Shown: piece after piece, positions 51,201 to 62,100 of the stretch
Layout of the letters: every line of letters starts with the position of its first letter
How positions within the stretch are numbered: position 1 is the stretch's first letter
Assembly: GCA_963966185.1 (NCBI GenBank)
Contig: CAWZYM010000367.1
Location: 194,501 to 258,500 of the forward strand
DNA: 64,000 nucleotides
Direction of reading: 5' to 3'
DNA from: Rhabditoides inermis
Taxonomy: Eukaryota; Nematoda; Chromadorea; Rhabditida; Rhabditidae
The notes under the pieces: model-generated
Seen by the model: the letters and a program-made list of their open reading frames with translations, nothing else
What the model was told of the DNA's origin: nothing
Databases searched by the model: none
Program-made: the position numbers and the translations under genes

Positions 51201-51230
51201 GCATGCGTGAGAGTTTGCATGCGTGAGAGT
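51201..51230 (+). repeat. Short direct repeat, GCATGCGTGAGAGT x2
   Basis: GCATGCGTGAGAGT occurs at 51201-51214 and 51217-51230, a 16-bp period, inside a purine- and GT-rich tract that continues to about 51260. It lies just downstream of the LINE fragment stop on the minus strand, so it is probably part of that fragment's 3' UTR. Confidence 0.6.
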
Positions 51231-51262
51231 GGGTGTAAGGGTGAGTGTGTGGGAGTGGGGTA

Positions 51263-51632
51263 TCATGCATGTGATGGAAAGGGGTGAATGGTGTGCAGGT
51301 CAAACTTACTGAGTGCCTCCTTGAAAGATATGAGGCTTGAGGTGTTGACTATCGAATCGGGGAGGTCATTCCAAACACGGACTACACGCTTAGAAAAACT
51401 ATTGTAAACCACCGGTGTTTTTATTGCGGATCTCGCAAGTTGTCTGGTATTGGGGCGACGCGACTGGCGGCGGGCGGGAAGAACCTCGAACATGCCGCTC
51501 AGCTCGGCACTCTCCAAACCAGCTAGCACCCTGAAGCAGAAGATGAGATCAAGCTCAAGTCTTCGATACTCGAGTGACTTCAGTCCGAGGATTGAAAGCC
51601 TCTCTTTGTGCGCGGAGTGGCTTGTGGTTCAT
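51263..51632 (-). pseudogene. 5'-truncated LINE fragment: C-terminal end of a reverse transcriptase
   Basis: The minus strand encodes about 123 residues that look like the last part of a LINE ORF2. It runs AHKERLSILGLKSLEYRRLE, then DLIFCFRVLAG, then near the end RVWNDLPDSIVNTSS and SFKEALSKF, then a stop. The RL..L.L.SLE.RR and VWNDLP...FK..L patterns are characteristic of the C-terminal segment of many non-LTR reverse transcriptases. An in-frame TGA near 51632 closes the frame upstream and no catalytic RT motif remains, so this is a dead 5'-truncated copy. It differs from the intact LINE at 12344-16392 (which has YWNKL there) and is nested inside the TIR element, so it was probably carried along with it. 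Confidence 0.75.
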
Positions 51633-51669
51633 GAGTGGCTTGATATGCGCGGAGTGGCTTGTGGTTCAT
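51609..51669 (+). repeat. 24-bp direct repeat at the LINE fragment breakpoint
   Basis: A 24-bp string beginning TGCGCGGAGTGG occurs at 51609-51632 and again at 51646-51669. The first copy coincides with the point where the RT fragment becomes non-coding. It may be a duplication made when the truncated LINE copy integrated, or a later slippage event. Confidence 0.6.
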
Positions 51670-51815
51670 CGGACTAGCCAGCAGCAGTCAAACACCCGCG
51701 AAGACTAGGACTCGCGCATCATCCGATTGCTACTGTTCATTCTGAGATTATTCAATTTCAATCATAATACAATTACAATAAGAAAGTACAATGGAACGCG
51801 GAACCCACTCGGCGG

Positions 51816-51903
51816 AACATGACACACGATTTCCTCATTTTCCAAAACATGACACACGATTTCCTCATTTTCCAAAACATGACACACGATTTCCTCATTT
51901 TCC
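51816..51903 (+). repeat. 30-bp minisatellite, three copies
   Basis: A 30-bp unit starting AACATGACACACGATTTCC is repeated at 51816, 51846 and 51876; the last copy is two bases short. On the minus strand it translates as ENEEIVCHVL repeats within an open frame of 99 codons, but that frame has no recognisable domain and is not called a gene. Confidence 0.85.
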
Positions 51904-52500
51904 GCAAGTCCAAATGACATAACTTCTACTTCTGAAGTAAAAGAGACGGATATAAATGGGAAATAACCATAACTGCGGCCGCCGAATGTTCGATTCGAAA
52001 TGAAAGATGGCACTGCGCCTACTACAACCATTACAGACGTACACAAATGTATAGTGAACAACTAACAGGTTAATTTCATTACTCAATGCAAACCAAAACA
52101 CATTCAAAAACATATTTCAAAGGAAACGTCAAAAAGCGGCGTGTGTGCGCGGTGCACAGTTAGAGAGAGCGAGAGTCAGACGCGAGACAGGCAGACACGC
52201 AGAGTGAGCAGGCATCGCAGTCATCTCCAACTTCGAACAAAAGTACAATTGATAATAGGTATGGTAATATTATTGAATATCAGGACTTATATATTATGAT
52301 GTATTGCTGATGAGTTTTCTAATGTCATTTCATTATGTCTGTATGCCATAAATGTGAAACAAATCAGGTAAAGTGTAAAGTTCACTGTAAACAGTTCACA
52401 AAAACAGGAAACAGCTCATCCGAGAACAGGTATCTCGTTCATAAACGAGTTGATACAAAATATGTACTAGTCATTTGAACCGAGGCAAACAGATTTCACT
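51904..52500. other. AT-rich interior of TIR element, no gene seen
   Basis: This holds AT-rich DNA with a GA-rich patch near 52160-52210 and a small inverted repeat, CTCGTT/AACGAG, at 52434-52449. CTCGTTCAT is also present near the left end (about 50033). No coding region, tRNA or other element is recognised. Confidence 0.5.
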
Positions 52501-52508
52501 ATGCGCCG

Positions 52509-52662
52509 CTCTCGCGCGTCTCCCGAGCGCCCGCGTGAGAGATGCGCGAGAGCCGCGCACCCCTTTCTCTCTACCAGCCACCGGGCAGCCGCGCGCGAGA
52601 AGTGCGCGAGAGCCGCGCCCAAGCTGCCCCAGAGCGACAAATGCCTCTAAACCGCGCGAGAG
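52509..52662. repeat. Right subterminal repeats (GCGCGAGAG)
   Basis: The 9-mer GCGCGAGAG occurs at 52544-52552, 52604-52612 and 52654-52662, and inverted at 52509-52517. With the left end this makes six copies, all within about 185 bp of an end and none noticed in the interior. The 19-bp string at 52535-52553 is shared with the left end as a direct repeat. Confidence 0.7.
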
Positions 52663-52663
52663 A

Positions 52664-52688
52664 CGCGCGGGCGCGGCAACGCCGTGTC
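52664..52688 (-). repeat. Right terminal inverted repeat (25 bp)
   Basis: This is the perfect inverted match to 49876-49900. It is followed by TGTG and then the TC target duplication and satellite (TCATCTGCC). Confidence 0.92.
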
Positions 52689-54103
52689 TGTGTCATCTGC
52701 CAACATCGGTTGACATCGGCCGACGACGGCCGACGTTTCTCTGTTCACTCCAGCCCTCATCTGCCAACATCGGTTGACATCGGCCGACGTCGGCCGACGT
52801 TTCTCTGTTCAATCCAGCCCTCATCTGCTAACATCGGTTGACATCGGCCGACGTCGGCCGACGTTTCTCTGTTCACTCCAGCCCTCATCTGCCAACATCG
52901 GTTGACATCGGCCGACGTCGGCCGACGTTTCTCTGTTCACTCCAGCCCTCATCTGCCAACATCGGTTGACATCGGCCGACGTCGGCCGACCTTTCTCTGT
53001 TCACTCCAGCCCTCATCTGCTAACATCGGTTGACATCGGCCGACGTCGGCCGACGTTTCTCTGTTCACTCCAGCCCTCATCTGCCAACATCGGTTGACAT
53101 CGGCCGACGTCGGCCAACGTTTCTCTGTTCAATCCAGCACTCATCTAGCCAACATCGGTTGACATCGGCCGACGTCGGCCGACGTTTCTCTGTTCACTCC
53201 AGCCCTCATCTGCCAACATCGGTTGACCTCGGCCGACGTTTTTCTGTCAACTCCAGTATTCATCCGCCGACATCGACAAACATCTGCCGGCATCGGTTGA
53301 CGCCGGCCAACGTTTCTCTGTTTATTCCAGCGCTCATCTGCCGGCATCGGTTGACATCGGCCGACGTCGGCCACGTTTCTCTGTTCACTCCAGCCCTCAT
53401 CTGCCAACATCGGTTGACATCGGCCGACGTCGGCCGACGTTTCTCTGTTCAATCCAGCCCTCATCTGCTAACATCGGCTGACATCGGCCGACGTCGGCCG
53501 ACGTTTCTCTGTTCAATCCAGCTCTCATCTGCCGACATCGGCTATTATCGGCTGACGTCGGTCGACGTTTATCTGTTCACTCCAGTTCTCATCTGCTAAC
53601 ATTGGTTGACATCGGCCGACGTTGGCCGACGTTTCTCTGTTCAATCCAGCCCTCATCTGCTAACATCGGCTGACATCGGCCGACGTCGGCCAACGTTTTT
53701 CTGTTCAATCCAGCACTCATCTGCCGGCATCGGTTGACATCGGCCGACGTCGGCCGACGTTTCTCTGTTCATTTCAGCCCTCATCTGCCTACATCGGTTG
53801 ACATCGGCCGACGTCGGCCAACGTTTCTCTGTTCAATCCAGCACTCATCTGCCGGCATCGGTTGACATCGGCCGACGTCGGCCGACGTTTCTCTGTTCAC
53901 TCCAGCCCTCATCTGCCAACATCGGTTGACATCGGCCGACGTCGGCCGACGTTTCTCTGTTCAATCCAGCCCTCATCTGCCAACATCGGTTGACATTGGC
54001 CGACGTCGGCCGACGTTTCTCTGTCCACTCCAGCCCTCATCTGCCAACATCGGTTGACATCGGCCGACGTCGGCTAACGTTTCTCTGTTCAATCCAGCAC
54101 ACA

Positions 54104-56803
54104 TCTGCCGGCATCGGTTGACATCGGCCGACGTTTCTCTGTTCACTCAAGCCCTCATCTGCCAACATCAGTTGACATCGGCCGACGTCGGCCGACGTTT
54201 CTCTGTTCACTCAAGCCCTCATCTGCCAACATCAGTTGACATCGGCCGACGTCGGCCGACGTTTCTCTGTTCACTCCAGCCCTCATCTGCCAACATCGGT
54301 TGACATCGGCCGACGTCGGCCAACGTTTCTCTGTTCAATCCAGCACTCATCTGCCGGCATCGGTTGACATCGGCCGACGTCGGCCACGTTTCTCTGTTCA
54401 ATCCAGCCCTCATCTGCCAACATCGGTTGACATCGGCCGACGTCGGCCGACGTTTCTCTGTTCAATCCAGCCCTCAACTGCTAACATCAATCCAGCACTC
54501 ATCTGCCGGCATCGGTTGACATCGGCCGACGTCGGCCGACGTTTCTCTGTTCACTCCAGCCCTCATCGGCCAACATCGGTTGACATCGGCCGACGTCGGC
54601 CGACGTTTCTCTGTTCAATCCAGCCCTCATCTGCTAACATCAATCCAGCACTCATCTGCCGGCATCGGTTGACATCGGCCGACGTCGGCCGACGTTTTTC
54701 TGTTCACTCCAGCCCTCATCTGCCAACATCGGTTGACATCGGCCGACGTCGGCCGACGTTTCTCTGTTCACTCCAGCCCTCATCTGCCAACATCGGTTGA
54801 CATCGGCCGACGTCGGCCGACGTTTCTCTGTTCAATCCAGCCCTCATCTGCCAACATCGGTTGACATTGGCCGACGTCGGCCGACGTTTCTCTGTCCACT
54901 CCAGCCCTCATCTGCTAACATCGGTTGACATCGGCCGACGTCGGCCGACGTTTCTCTGTTCACTCCAGCCCTCATCTGCCAACATCGGTTGACATCGGCC
55001 GACGTCGGCCGACGTTTCTCTGTTCACTCAAGCCCTCATCTGCCAACATCAGTTGACATCGGCCGACGTCGGCCGACGTTTCTCTGTTCACTCCAGCCCT
55101 CATCTGCCAACATCGGTTGACATCGGCCGACGTCGGCCGACGTTTCTCTGTTCAATCCAGCCCTCATCTGCTAACATCGGTTGACATTGGCCGACGTCGG
55201 CCGACGTTTCTCTGTTCACTCCAGCTTTCATCTGCCAACATCGGTTTACATCGGCCGACGTCGGCCGACGTTTCTCTGTTCAATCCAGCCCTCATCTGCC
55301 GGCATCGGTTGACATCGGCCGACGTCGGCCGACGTTTCTCTGTTCACTTCAGCCCTCATCTGCCGGCATCGGTTGACATCGGCCGACGTCGGCCACGTTT
55401 CTCTGTTCAATCCAGCCCTCATCTGCCAACATCGGTTGACATCGGCCGACGTCGGCCGACGTTTCTCTGTTCAATCCAGCCCTCAACTGCTAACATCAAT
55501 CCAGCACTCATCTGCCGGCATCGGTTGACATCGGCCGACGTTTCTCTGTTCACTCAAGCCCTCATCTGCCAACATCAGTTGACATCGGCCGACGTCGGCC
55601 GACGTTTCTCTGTTCACTCAAGCCCTCATCTGCCAACATCAGTTGACATCGGCCGACGTCGGCCGACGTTTCTCTGTTCACTCCAGCCCTCATCTGCCAA
55701 CATCGGTTGACATCGGCCGACGTCGGCCAACGTTTCTCTGTTCAATCCAGCACTCATCTGCCGGCATCGGTTGACATCGGCCGACGTCGGCCACGTTTCT
55801 CTGTTCAATCCAGCCCTCATCTGCCAACATCGGTTGACATCGGCCGACGTCGGCCGACGTTTTTCTGTTCAATCCAGCCCTCAACTGCTAACATCAATCC
55901 AGCACTCATCTGCCGGCATCGGTTGACATCGGCCGACGTCGGCCGACGTTTCTCTGTTCACTCCAGCCCTCATCGGCCAACATCGGTTGACATCGGCCGA
56001 CGTCGGCCGACGTTTCTCTGTTCAATCCAGCCCTCATCTGCTAACATCAATCCAGCACTCATCTGCCGGCATCGGTTGACATCGGCCGACGTCGGCCGAC
56101 GTTTCTCTGTTCACTCCAGCCCTCATCTGCCAACATCGGTTGACATCGGCCGACGTCGGCCGACGTTTCTCTGTTCACTCCAGCCCTCATCTGCCAACAT
56201 CGGTTGACATCGGCCGACGTCGGCCGACGTTTCTCTGTTCAATCCAGCCCTCATCTGCCAACATCGGTTGACATTGGCCGACGTCGGCCGACGTTTCTCT
56301 GTCCACTCCAGCCCTCATCTGCTAACATCGGTTGACATCGGCCGACGTCGGCCGACGTTTCTCTGTTCACTCCAGCCCTCATCTGCCAACATCGGTTGAC
56401 ATCGGCCGACGTCGGCCGACGTTTCTCTGTTCACTCAAGCCCTCATCTGCCAACATCAGTTGACATCGGCCGACGTCGGCCGACGTTTCTCTGTTCACTC
56501 CAGCCCTCATCTGCCAACATCGGTTGACATCGGCCGACGTCGGCCGACGTTTCTCTGTTCAATCCAGCCCTCATCTGCTAACATCGGTTGACATTGGCCG
56601 ACGTCGGCCGACGTTTCTCTGTTCACTCCAGCTTTCATCTGCCAACATCGGTTTACATCGGCCGACGTCGGCCGACGTTTCTCTGTTCAATCCAGCCCTC
56701 ATCTGCCGGCATCGGTTGACATCGGCCGACGTCGGCCGACGTTTCTCTGTTCACTTCAGCCCTCATCTGCCGGCATCGGTTGACATCGGCCGACGTCGGC
56801 CGA
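54104..56803. repeat. Tandem satellite blocks with 1,407-bp offset
   Basis: About 54104-55396 matches about 55511-56803 at a constant offset of 1,407 bp. Shared features include the CTCAAGCCC pair, the GTCGGCCACG monomer, two 25-bp half-monomers, GACATTGGCC and the CAGCTTTCATC monomer. Related versions of the same module start near 58395, 59291 and 61892. Confidence 0.75.
54464..54641. repeat. 25-bp half-monomers lacking the CpG half (first pair)
   Basis: Positions 54464-54488 and 54617-54641 are 25-bp units (AATCCAGCCC...CTAACATC) that run straight into the next AATCCAG. The 39-bp CpG-dense palindromic part is missing, with a 2-bp TC microhomology at the junction. Similar units recur near 55490, 55890, 56045, 57925, 58575, 58735, 59080, 59475, 59630, 62080 and 62230. 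I saw none in domains I or II. Confidence 0.75.
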
Positions 56804-59165
56804 CGTTTCTCTGTTCACTCCAGCCCTCATCTGCCAACATCGGTTGACATCGGCCGACGTCGGCCGACGTTTCTCTGTTCACTCCAGCCCTCATCTGCCA
56901 ACATCGGTTGACATCGGCCGACGTCGGCCGACCTTTCTCTGTTCACTCCAGCCCTCATCTGCTAACATCGGTTGACATCGGCCGACGTCGGCCAACGTTT
57001 CTCTGTTCAATCCAGCACTCATCTAGCCAACATCGGTTGACATCGGCCGACGTCGGCCGACGTTTCTCTGTTCACTCCAGCCCTCATCTGCCAACATCGG
57101 TTGACCTCGGCCGACGTTTTTCTGTCAACTCCAGTATTCATCCGCCGACATCGACAAACATCTGCCGGCATCGGTTGACGCCGGCCAACGTTTCTCTGTT
57201 TATTCCAGCGCTCATCTGCCGGCATCGGTTGACATCGGCCGACGTCGGCCACGTTTCTCTGTTCACTCCAGCCCTCATCTGCCAACATCGGTTGACATCG
57301 GCCGACGTCGGCCGACGTTTCTCTGTTCAATCCAGCCCTCATCTGCTAACATCGGCTGACATCGGCCGACGTCGGCCGACGTTTCTCTGTTCAATCCAGC
57401 TCTCATCTGCCGACATCGGCTATTATCGGCTGACGTCGGTCGACGTTTATCTGTTCACTCCAGTTCTCATCTGCTAACATTGGTTGACATCGGCCGACGT
57501 TGGCCGACGTTTCTCTGTTCAATCCAGCCCTCATCTGCTAACATCGGCTGACATCGGCCGACGTCGGCCAACGTTTTTCTGTTCAATCCAGCACTTATCT
57601 GCCGGCATCGGTTGACATCGGCCGACGTCGGCCGACGTTTCTCTGTTCATTTCAGCCCTCATCTGCCTACATCGGTTGACATCGGCCGACGTCGGCCAAC
57701 GTTTCTCTGTTCAATCCAGCACTCATCTGCCGGCATCGGTTGACATCGGCCGACGTCGGCCGACGTTTCTCTGTTCACTCCAGCCCTCATCTGCCAACAT
57801 CGGTTGACATCGGCCGACGTCGGCCGACGTTTCTCTGTTCACTCCAGCCCTCTTCTGCCAACATCGGTTGACATCGGCCGACGTCGGCCGACGTTTCTCT
57901 GTTCAATCCAGCCCTCATCTGCTAACATCAATCCAGCACTCATCTGCCGGCATCGGTTGACATCGGCCGACGTCGGCCGACGTTTCTCTGTTCACTCCAG
58001 CCCTCATCTGCCAACATCGGTTGACATCGGCCGACGTCGGCCGACGTTTCTCTGTTCAATCCAGCCCTCATCTGCCAACATCGGTTGACATTGGCCGACG
58101 TCGGCCGACGTTTCTCTGTCCACTCCAGCCCTCATCTGCCAACATCGGTTGACATCGGCCGACGTCGGCTAACGTTTCTTTGTTCAATCCAGCACACATC
58201 TGCCGGCATCGGTTGACATCGGCCGACGTTTCTCTGTTCACTCAAGCCCTCATCTGCCAACATCAGTTGACATCGGCCGACGTCGGCCGACGTTTCTCTG
58301 TTCACTCAAGCCCTCATCTGCCAACATCAGTTGACATCGGCCGACGTCGGCCGACGTTTCTCTGTTCACTCCAGCCCTCATCTGCCAACATCGGTTGACA
58401 TCGGCCGACGTCGGCCAACGTTTCTCTGTTCAATCCAGCACTCATCTGCCGGCATCGGTTGACATCGGCCGACGTCGGCCACGTTTCTCTGTTCAATCCA
58501 GCCCTCATCTGCCAACATCGGTTGACATCGGCCGACGTCGGCCGACGTTTCTCTGTTCAATCCAGCCCTCAACTGCTAACATCAATCCAGCACTCATCTG
58601 CCGGCATCGGTTGACATCGGCCGACGTCGGCCGACGTTTCTCTGTTCACTCCAGCCCTCATCGGCCAACATCGGTTGACATCGGCCGACGTCGGCCGACG
58701 TTTCTCTGTTCAATCCAGCCCTCATCTGCTAACATCAATCCAGCACTCATCTGCCGGCATCGGTTGACATCGGCCGACGTCGGCCGACGTTTCTCTGTTC
58801 ACTCCAGCCCTCATCTGCCAACATCGGTTGACATCGGCCGACGTCGGCCGACGTTTCTCTGTTCACTCCAGCCCTCATCTGCCAACATCGGTTGACATCG
58901 GCCGACGTCGGCCGACGTTTCTCTGTTCAATCCAGCCCTCATCTGCCAACATCGGTTGACATTGGCCGACGTCGGCCGACGTTTCTCTGTCCACTCCAGC
59001 CCTCATCTGCTAACATCGGTTGACATCGGCCGACGTCGGCCGACGTTTCTCTGTTCAATCCAGCCCTCAACTGCTAACATCAATCCAGCACTCATCTGCC
59101 GGCATCGGTTGACATCGGCCGACGTTTCTCTGTTCACTCAAGCCCTCATCTGCCAACATCAGTTG

Positions 59166-62100
59166 ACATCGGCCGACGTCGGCCGACGTTTCTCTGTTCA
59201 CTCAAGCCCTCATCTGCCAACATCAGTTGACATCGGCCGACGTCGGCCGACGTTTCTCTGTTCACTCCAGCCCTCATCTGCCAACATCGGTTGACATCGG
59301 CCGACGTCGGCCAACGTTTCTCTGTTCAATCCAGCACTCATCTGCCGGCATCGGTTGACATCGGCCGACGTCGGCCACGTTTCTCTGTTCAATCCAGCCC
59401 TCATCTGCCAACATCGGTTGACATCGGCCGACGTCGGCCGACGTTTTTCTGTTCAATCCAGCCCTCAACTGCTAACATCAATCCAGCACTCATCTGCCGG
59501 CATCGGTTGACATCGGCCGACGTCGGCCGACGTTTCTCTGTTCACTCCAGCCCTCATCGGCCAACATCGGTTGACATCGGCCGACGTCGGCCGACGTTTC
59601 TCTGTTCAATCCAGCCCTCATCTGCTAACATCAATCCAGCACTCATCTGCCGGCATCGGTTGACATCGGCCGACGTCGGCCGACGTTTCTCTGTTCACTC
59701 CAGCCCTCATCTGCCAACATCGGTTGACATCGGCCGACGTCGGCCGACGTTTCTCTGTTCACTCCAGCCCTCATCTGCCAACATCGGTTGACATCGGCCG
59801 ACGTCGGCCGACGTTTCTCTGTTCAATCCAGCCCTCATCTGCCAACATCGGTTGACATTGGCCGACGTCGGCCGACGTTTCTCTGTCCACTCCAGCCCTC
59901 ATCTGCTAACATCGGTTGACATCGGCCGACGTCGGCCGACGTTTCTCTGTTCACTCCAGCCCTCATCTGCCAACATCGGTTGACATCGGCCGACGTCGGC
60001 CGACGTTTCTCTGTTCACTCAAGCCCTCATCTGCCAACATCAGTTGACATCGGCCGACGTCGGCCGACGTTTCTCTGTTCACTCCAGCCCTCATCTGCCA
60101 ACATCGGTTGACATCGGCCGACGTCGGCCGACGTTTCTCTGTTCAATCCAGCCCTCATCTGCTAACATCGGTTGACATTGGCCGACGTCGGCCGACGTTT
60201 CTCTGTTCACTCCAGCTTTCATCTGCCAACATCGGTTTACATCGGCCGACGTCGGCCGACGTTTCTCTGTTCAATCCAGCCCTCATCTGCCGGCATCGGT
60301 TGACATCGGCCGACGTCGGCCGACGTTTCTCTGTTCACTTCAGCCCTCATCTGCCGGCATCGGTTGACATCGGCCGACGTCGGCCGACGTTTCTCTGTTC
60401 ACTCCAGCCCTCATCTGCCAACATCGGTTGACATCGGCCGACGTCGGCCGACGTTTCTCTGTTCACTCCAGCCCTCATCTGCCAACATCGGTTGACATCG
60501 GCCGACATCGGCCGACGTTTCTCTGTTCACTCCAGCCCTCATCTGCCAACATCGGTTGACATCGGCCGACGTCGGCCGACGTTTCTCTGTCCACTCCAGC
60601 CCTCATCTGCTAACATCGGTTGACATCGGCCGACGTCGGCCGACGTTTCTCTGTTCACTTCAGCTCTCATCTGCCAACATCGGTTGACATCGGCCGACGT
60701 CGGCCAACGTTTCTCTGTTCAATCCAGCACTCATCTGCCGGCATCGGTTGACATCGGCCGACGTCGGCCGACGTTTCTCTGTTCACTCCAGCCCTCATCT
60801 GCCAACATCGGTTGACATCGGCCGACGTCGGCCGACGTTTCTCTGTTCACTCCAGCCCTCATCTGCCAACATCGGTTGACATCGGCCGACGTCGGCCAAC
60901 GTTTCTCTGTTCAATCCAGCACTCATCTAGCCAACATCGGCCGACGTCGACCGACGTCGGCCGACGTTTCTCTGTCCACTCCAGCCCTCATCTGCCAACA
61001 TCGGTTGACATCGGCCGACGTCGGCCAACGTTTCTCTGTTCAATCCAGCCCTCATCTGCCAACATCGGTTGACATCGGCCGACGTCGGCCGACGTTTCTC
61101 TGTTCACTCCAGCCCTCATCTGCCAACATCGGTTGACATCGGCCGACGTCGGCCAACGTTTCTCTGTTCAATCCAGCACTCATCTAGCCAACATCGGCCG
61201 ACGTTTCTCTGTCCACTCCAGCCCTCATCTGCCAACATCGGTTGACATCGGCCGACGTCGGCCAACGTTTCTCTGTTCAATCCAGTATTCATCCGCCGAC
61301 TACGACAAACATCGGCCGACATCGGCCGACGTTGACCGACGTTTATCTCTTCAATCCAGCCCTCATCTGCTAACATCGGTTGACATCGGCCGACGTCGGC
61401 CGACGTTTCTCTGTTCACTCCAGCCCTCATCTGCCAACATCGGTTGACATCGGCCGACGTCGGCCGACGTTTCTCTGTTCACTCAAGCCCTCATCTGCCA
61501 ACATCAGTTGACATCGGCCGACGTCGGCCGACGTTTCTCTGTTTACTCCAGCCCTCATCTGCCAACATCGGTTGACATCGGCCGACGTCGGCCGACGTTT
61601 CTCTGTTCACTCCAGCCCTCATCTGCCAACATCGGTTGACATCGGCCGACGACGGCCGACGTTTCTCTGTTCACTCCAGCCCTCATCTGCCAACATCGGT
61701 TGACATCGGCCGACGTCGGCCGACGTTTCTCTGTTCAATCCAGCGCTCATCTGCTAACATCGGTTGACATCGGCCGACGTCGGCCGACGTTTCTCTGTTC
61801 ACTCAAGCCCTCATCTGCCAACATCAGTTGACATCGGCCGACGTCGGCCGACGTTTCTCTGTTCACTCCAGCCCTCATCTGCCAACATCGGTTGACATCG
61901 GCCGACGTCGGCCAACGTTTCTCTGTTCAATCCAGCACTCATCTGCCGGCATCGGTTGACATCGGCCGACGTCGGCCACGTTTCTCTGTTCAATCCAGCC
62001 CTCATCTGCCAACATCGGTTGACATCGGCCGACGTCGGCCGACGTTTTTCTGTTCAATCCAGCCCTCAACTGCTAACATCAATCCAGCACTCATCTGCCG

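Larger units (their letters stand above)
49872..52692. mobile_element. 2,821-bp TIR DNA element, probably non-autonomous
   Basis: A perfect 25-bp inverted repeat lies at 49876-49900 and 52664-52688, four bases inside ends reading CAGT... and ...TGTG. The satellite on each side is flanked by TC (49870-49871 and 52693-52694). Removing the element and one TC restores the sequence of the sister HOR at 47621-47670 exactly. Both ends are GC- and CpG-rich with short subterminal repeats; the interior is more AT-rich. No transposase is recognised on either strand, so the element is non-autonomous or decayed. A 2-bp TC duplication and CA...TG termini do not fit Tc1/mariner (TA), hAT (8 bp) or PIF (3 bp). 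A CACTA-like relative is possible but unproven, since the tips are not CACTA. Confidence 0.85.
48665..53727. repeat. 2,240-bp HOR, copy 3, split by the TIR element
   Basis: The left part is 48665-49871 (1,207 bp) and the right part is 52695-53727 (1,033 bp); together they make 2,240 bp. The CGACGACGGCC marker falls just right of the insertion (near 52720), as expected from copy 2. The divergent module is at 53030, which is 47967 + 2,240 + 2,823. Similarity to the HOR ends near 53770, where a TTCATTTCAGCC monomer follows. Confidence 0.88.

Noticed and set aside
50900..51303. Overlapping minus-strand frames of 92-106 codons rich in Ser, His, Leu and Phe
   Set aside because: They come from the GT/GA-rich tract downstream of the LINE fragment. 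Three overlapping phases are open, as expected for low-complexity DNA.
51762..52061. 99-codon minus-strand frame with three ENEEIVCHVL repeats
   Set aside because: The repeat is the 30-bp minisatellite translated; no recognisable domain on either side.
49872..52692. Host gene exon island between satellite arrays
   Set aside because: The inverted ends, the TC duplication and the exact empty site in the sister HOR show that the whole island is one inserted element.
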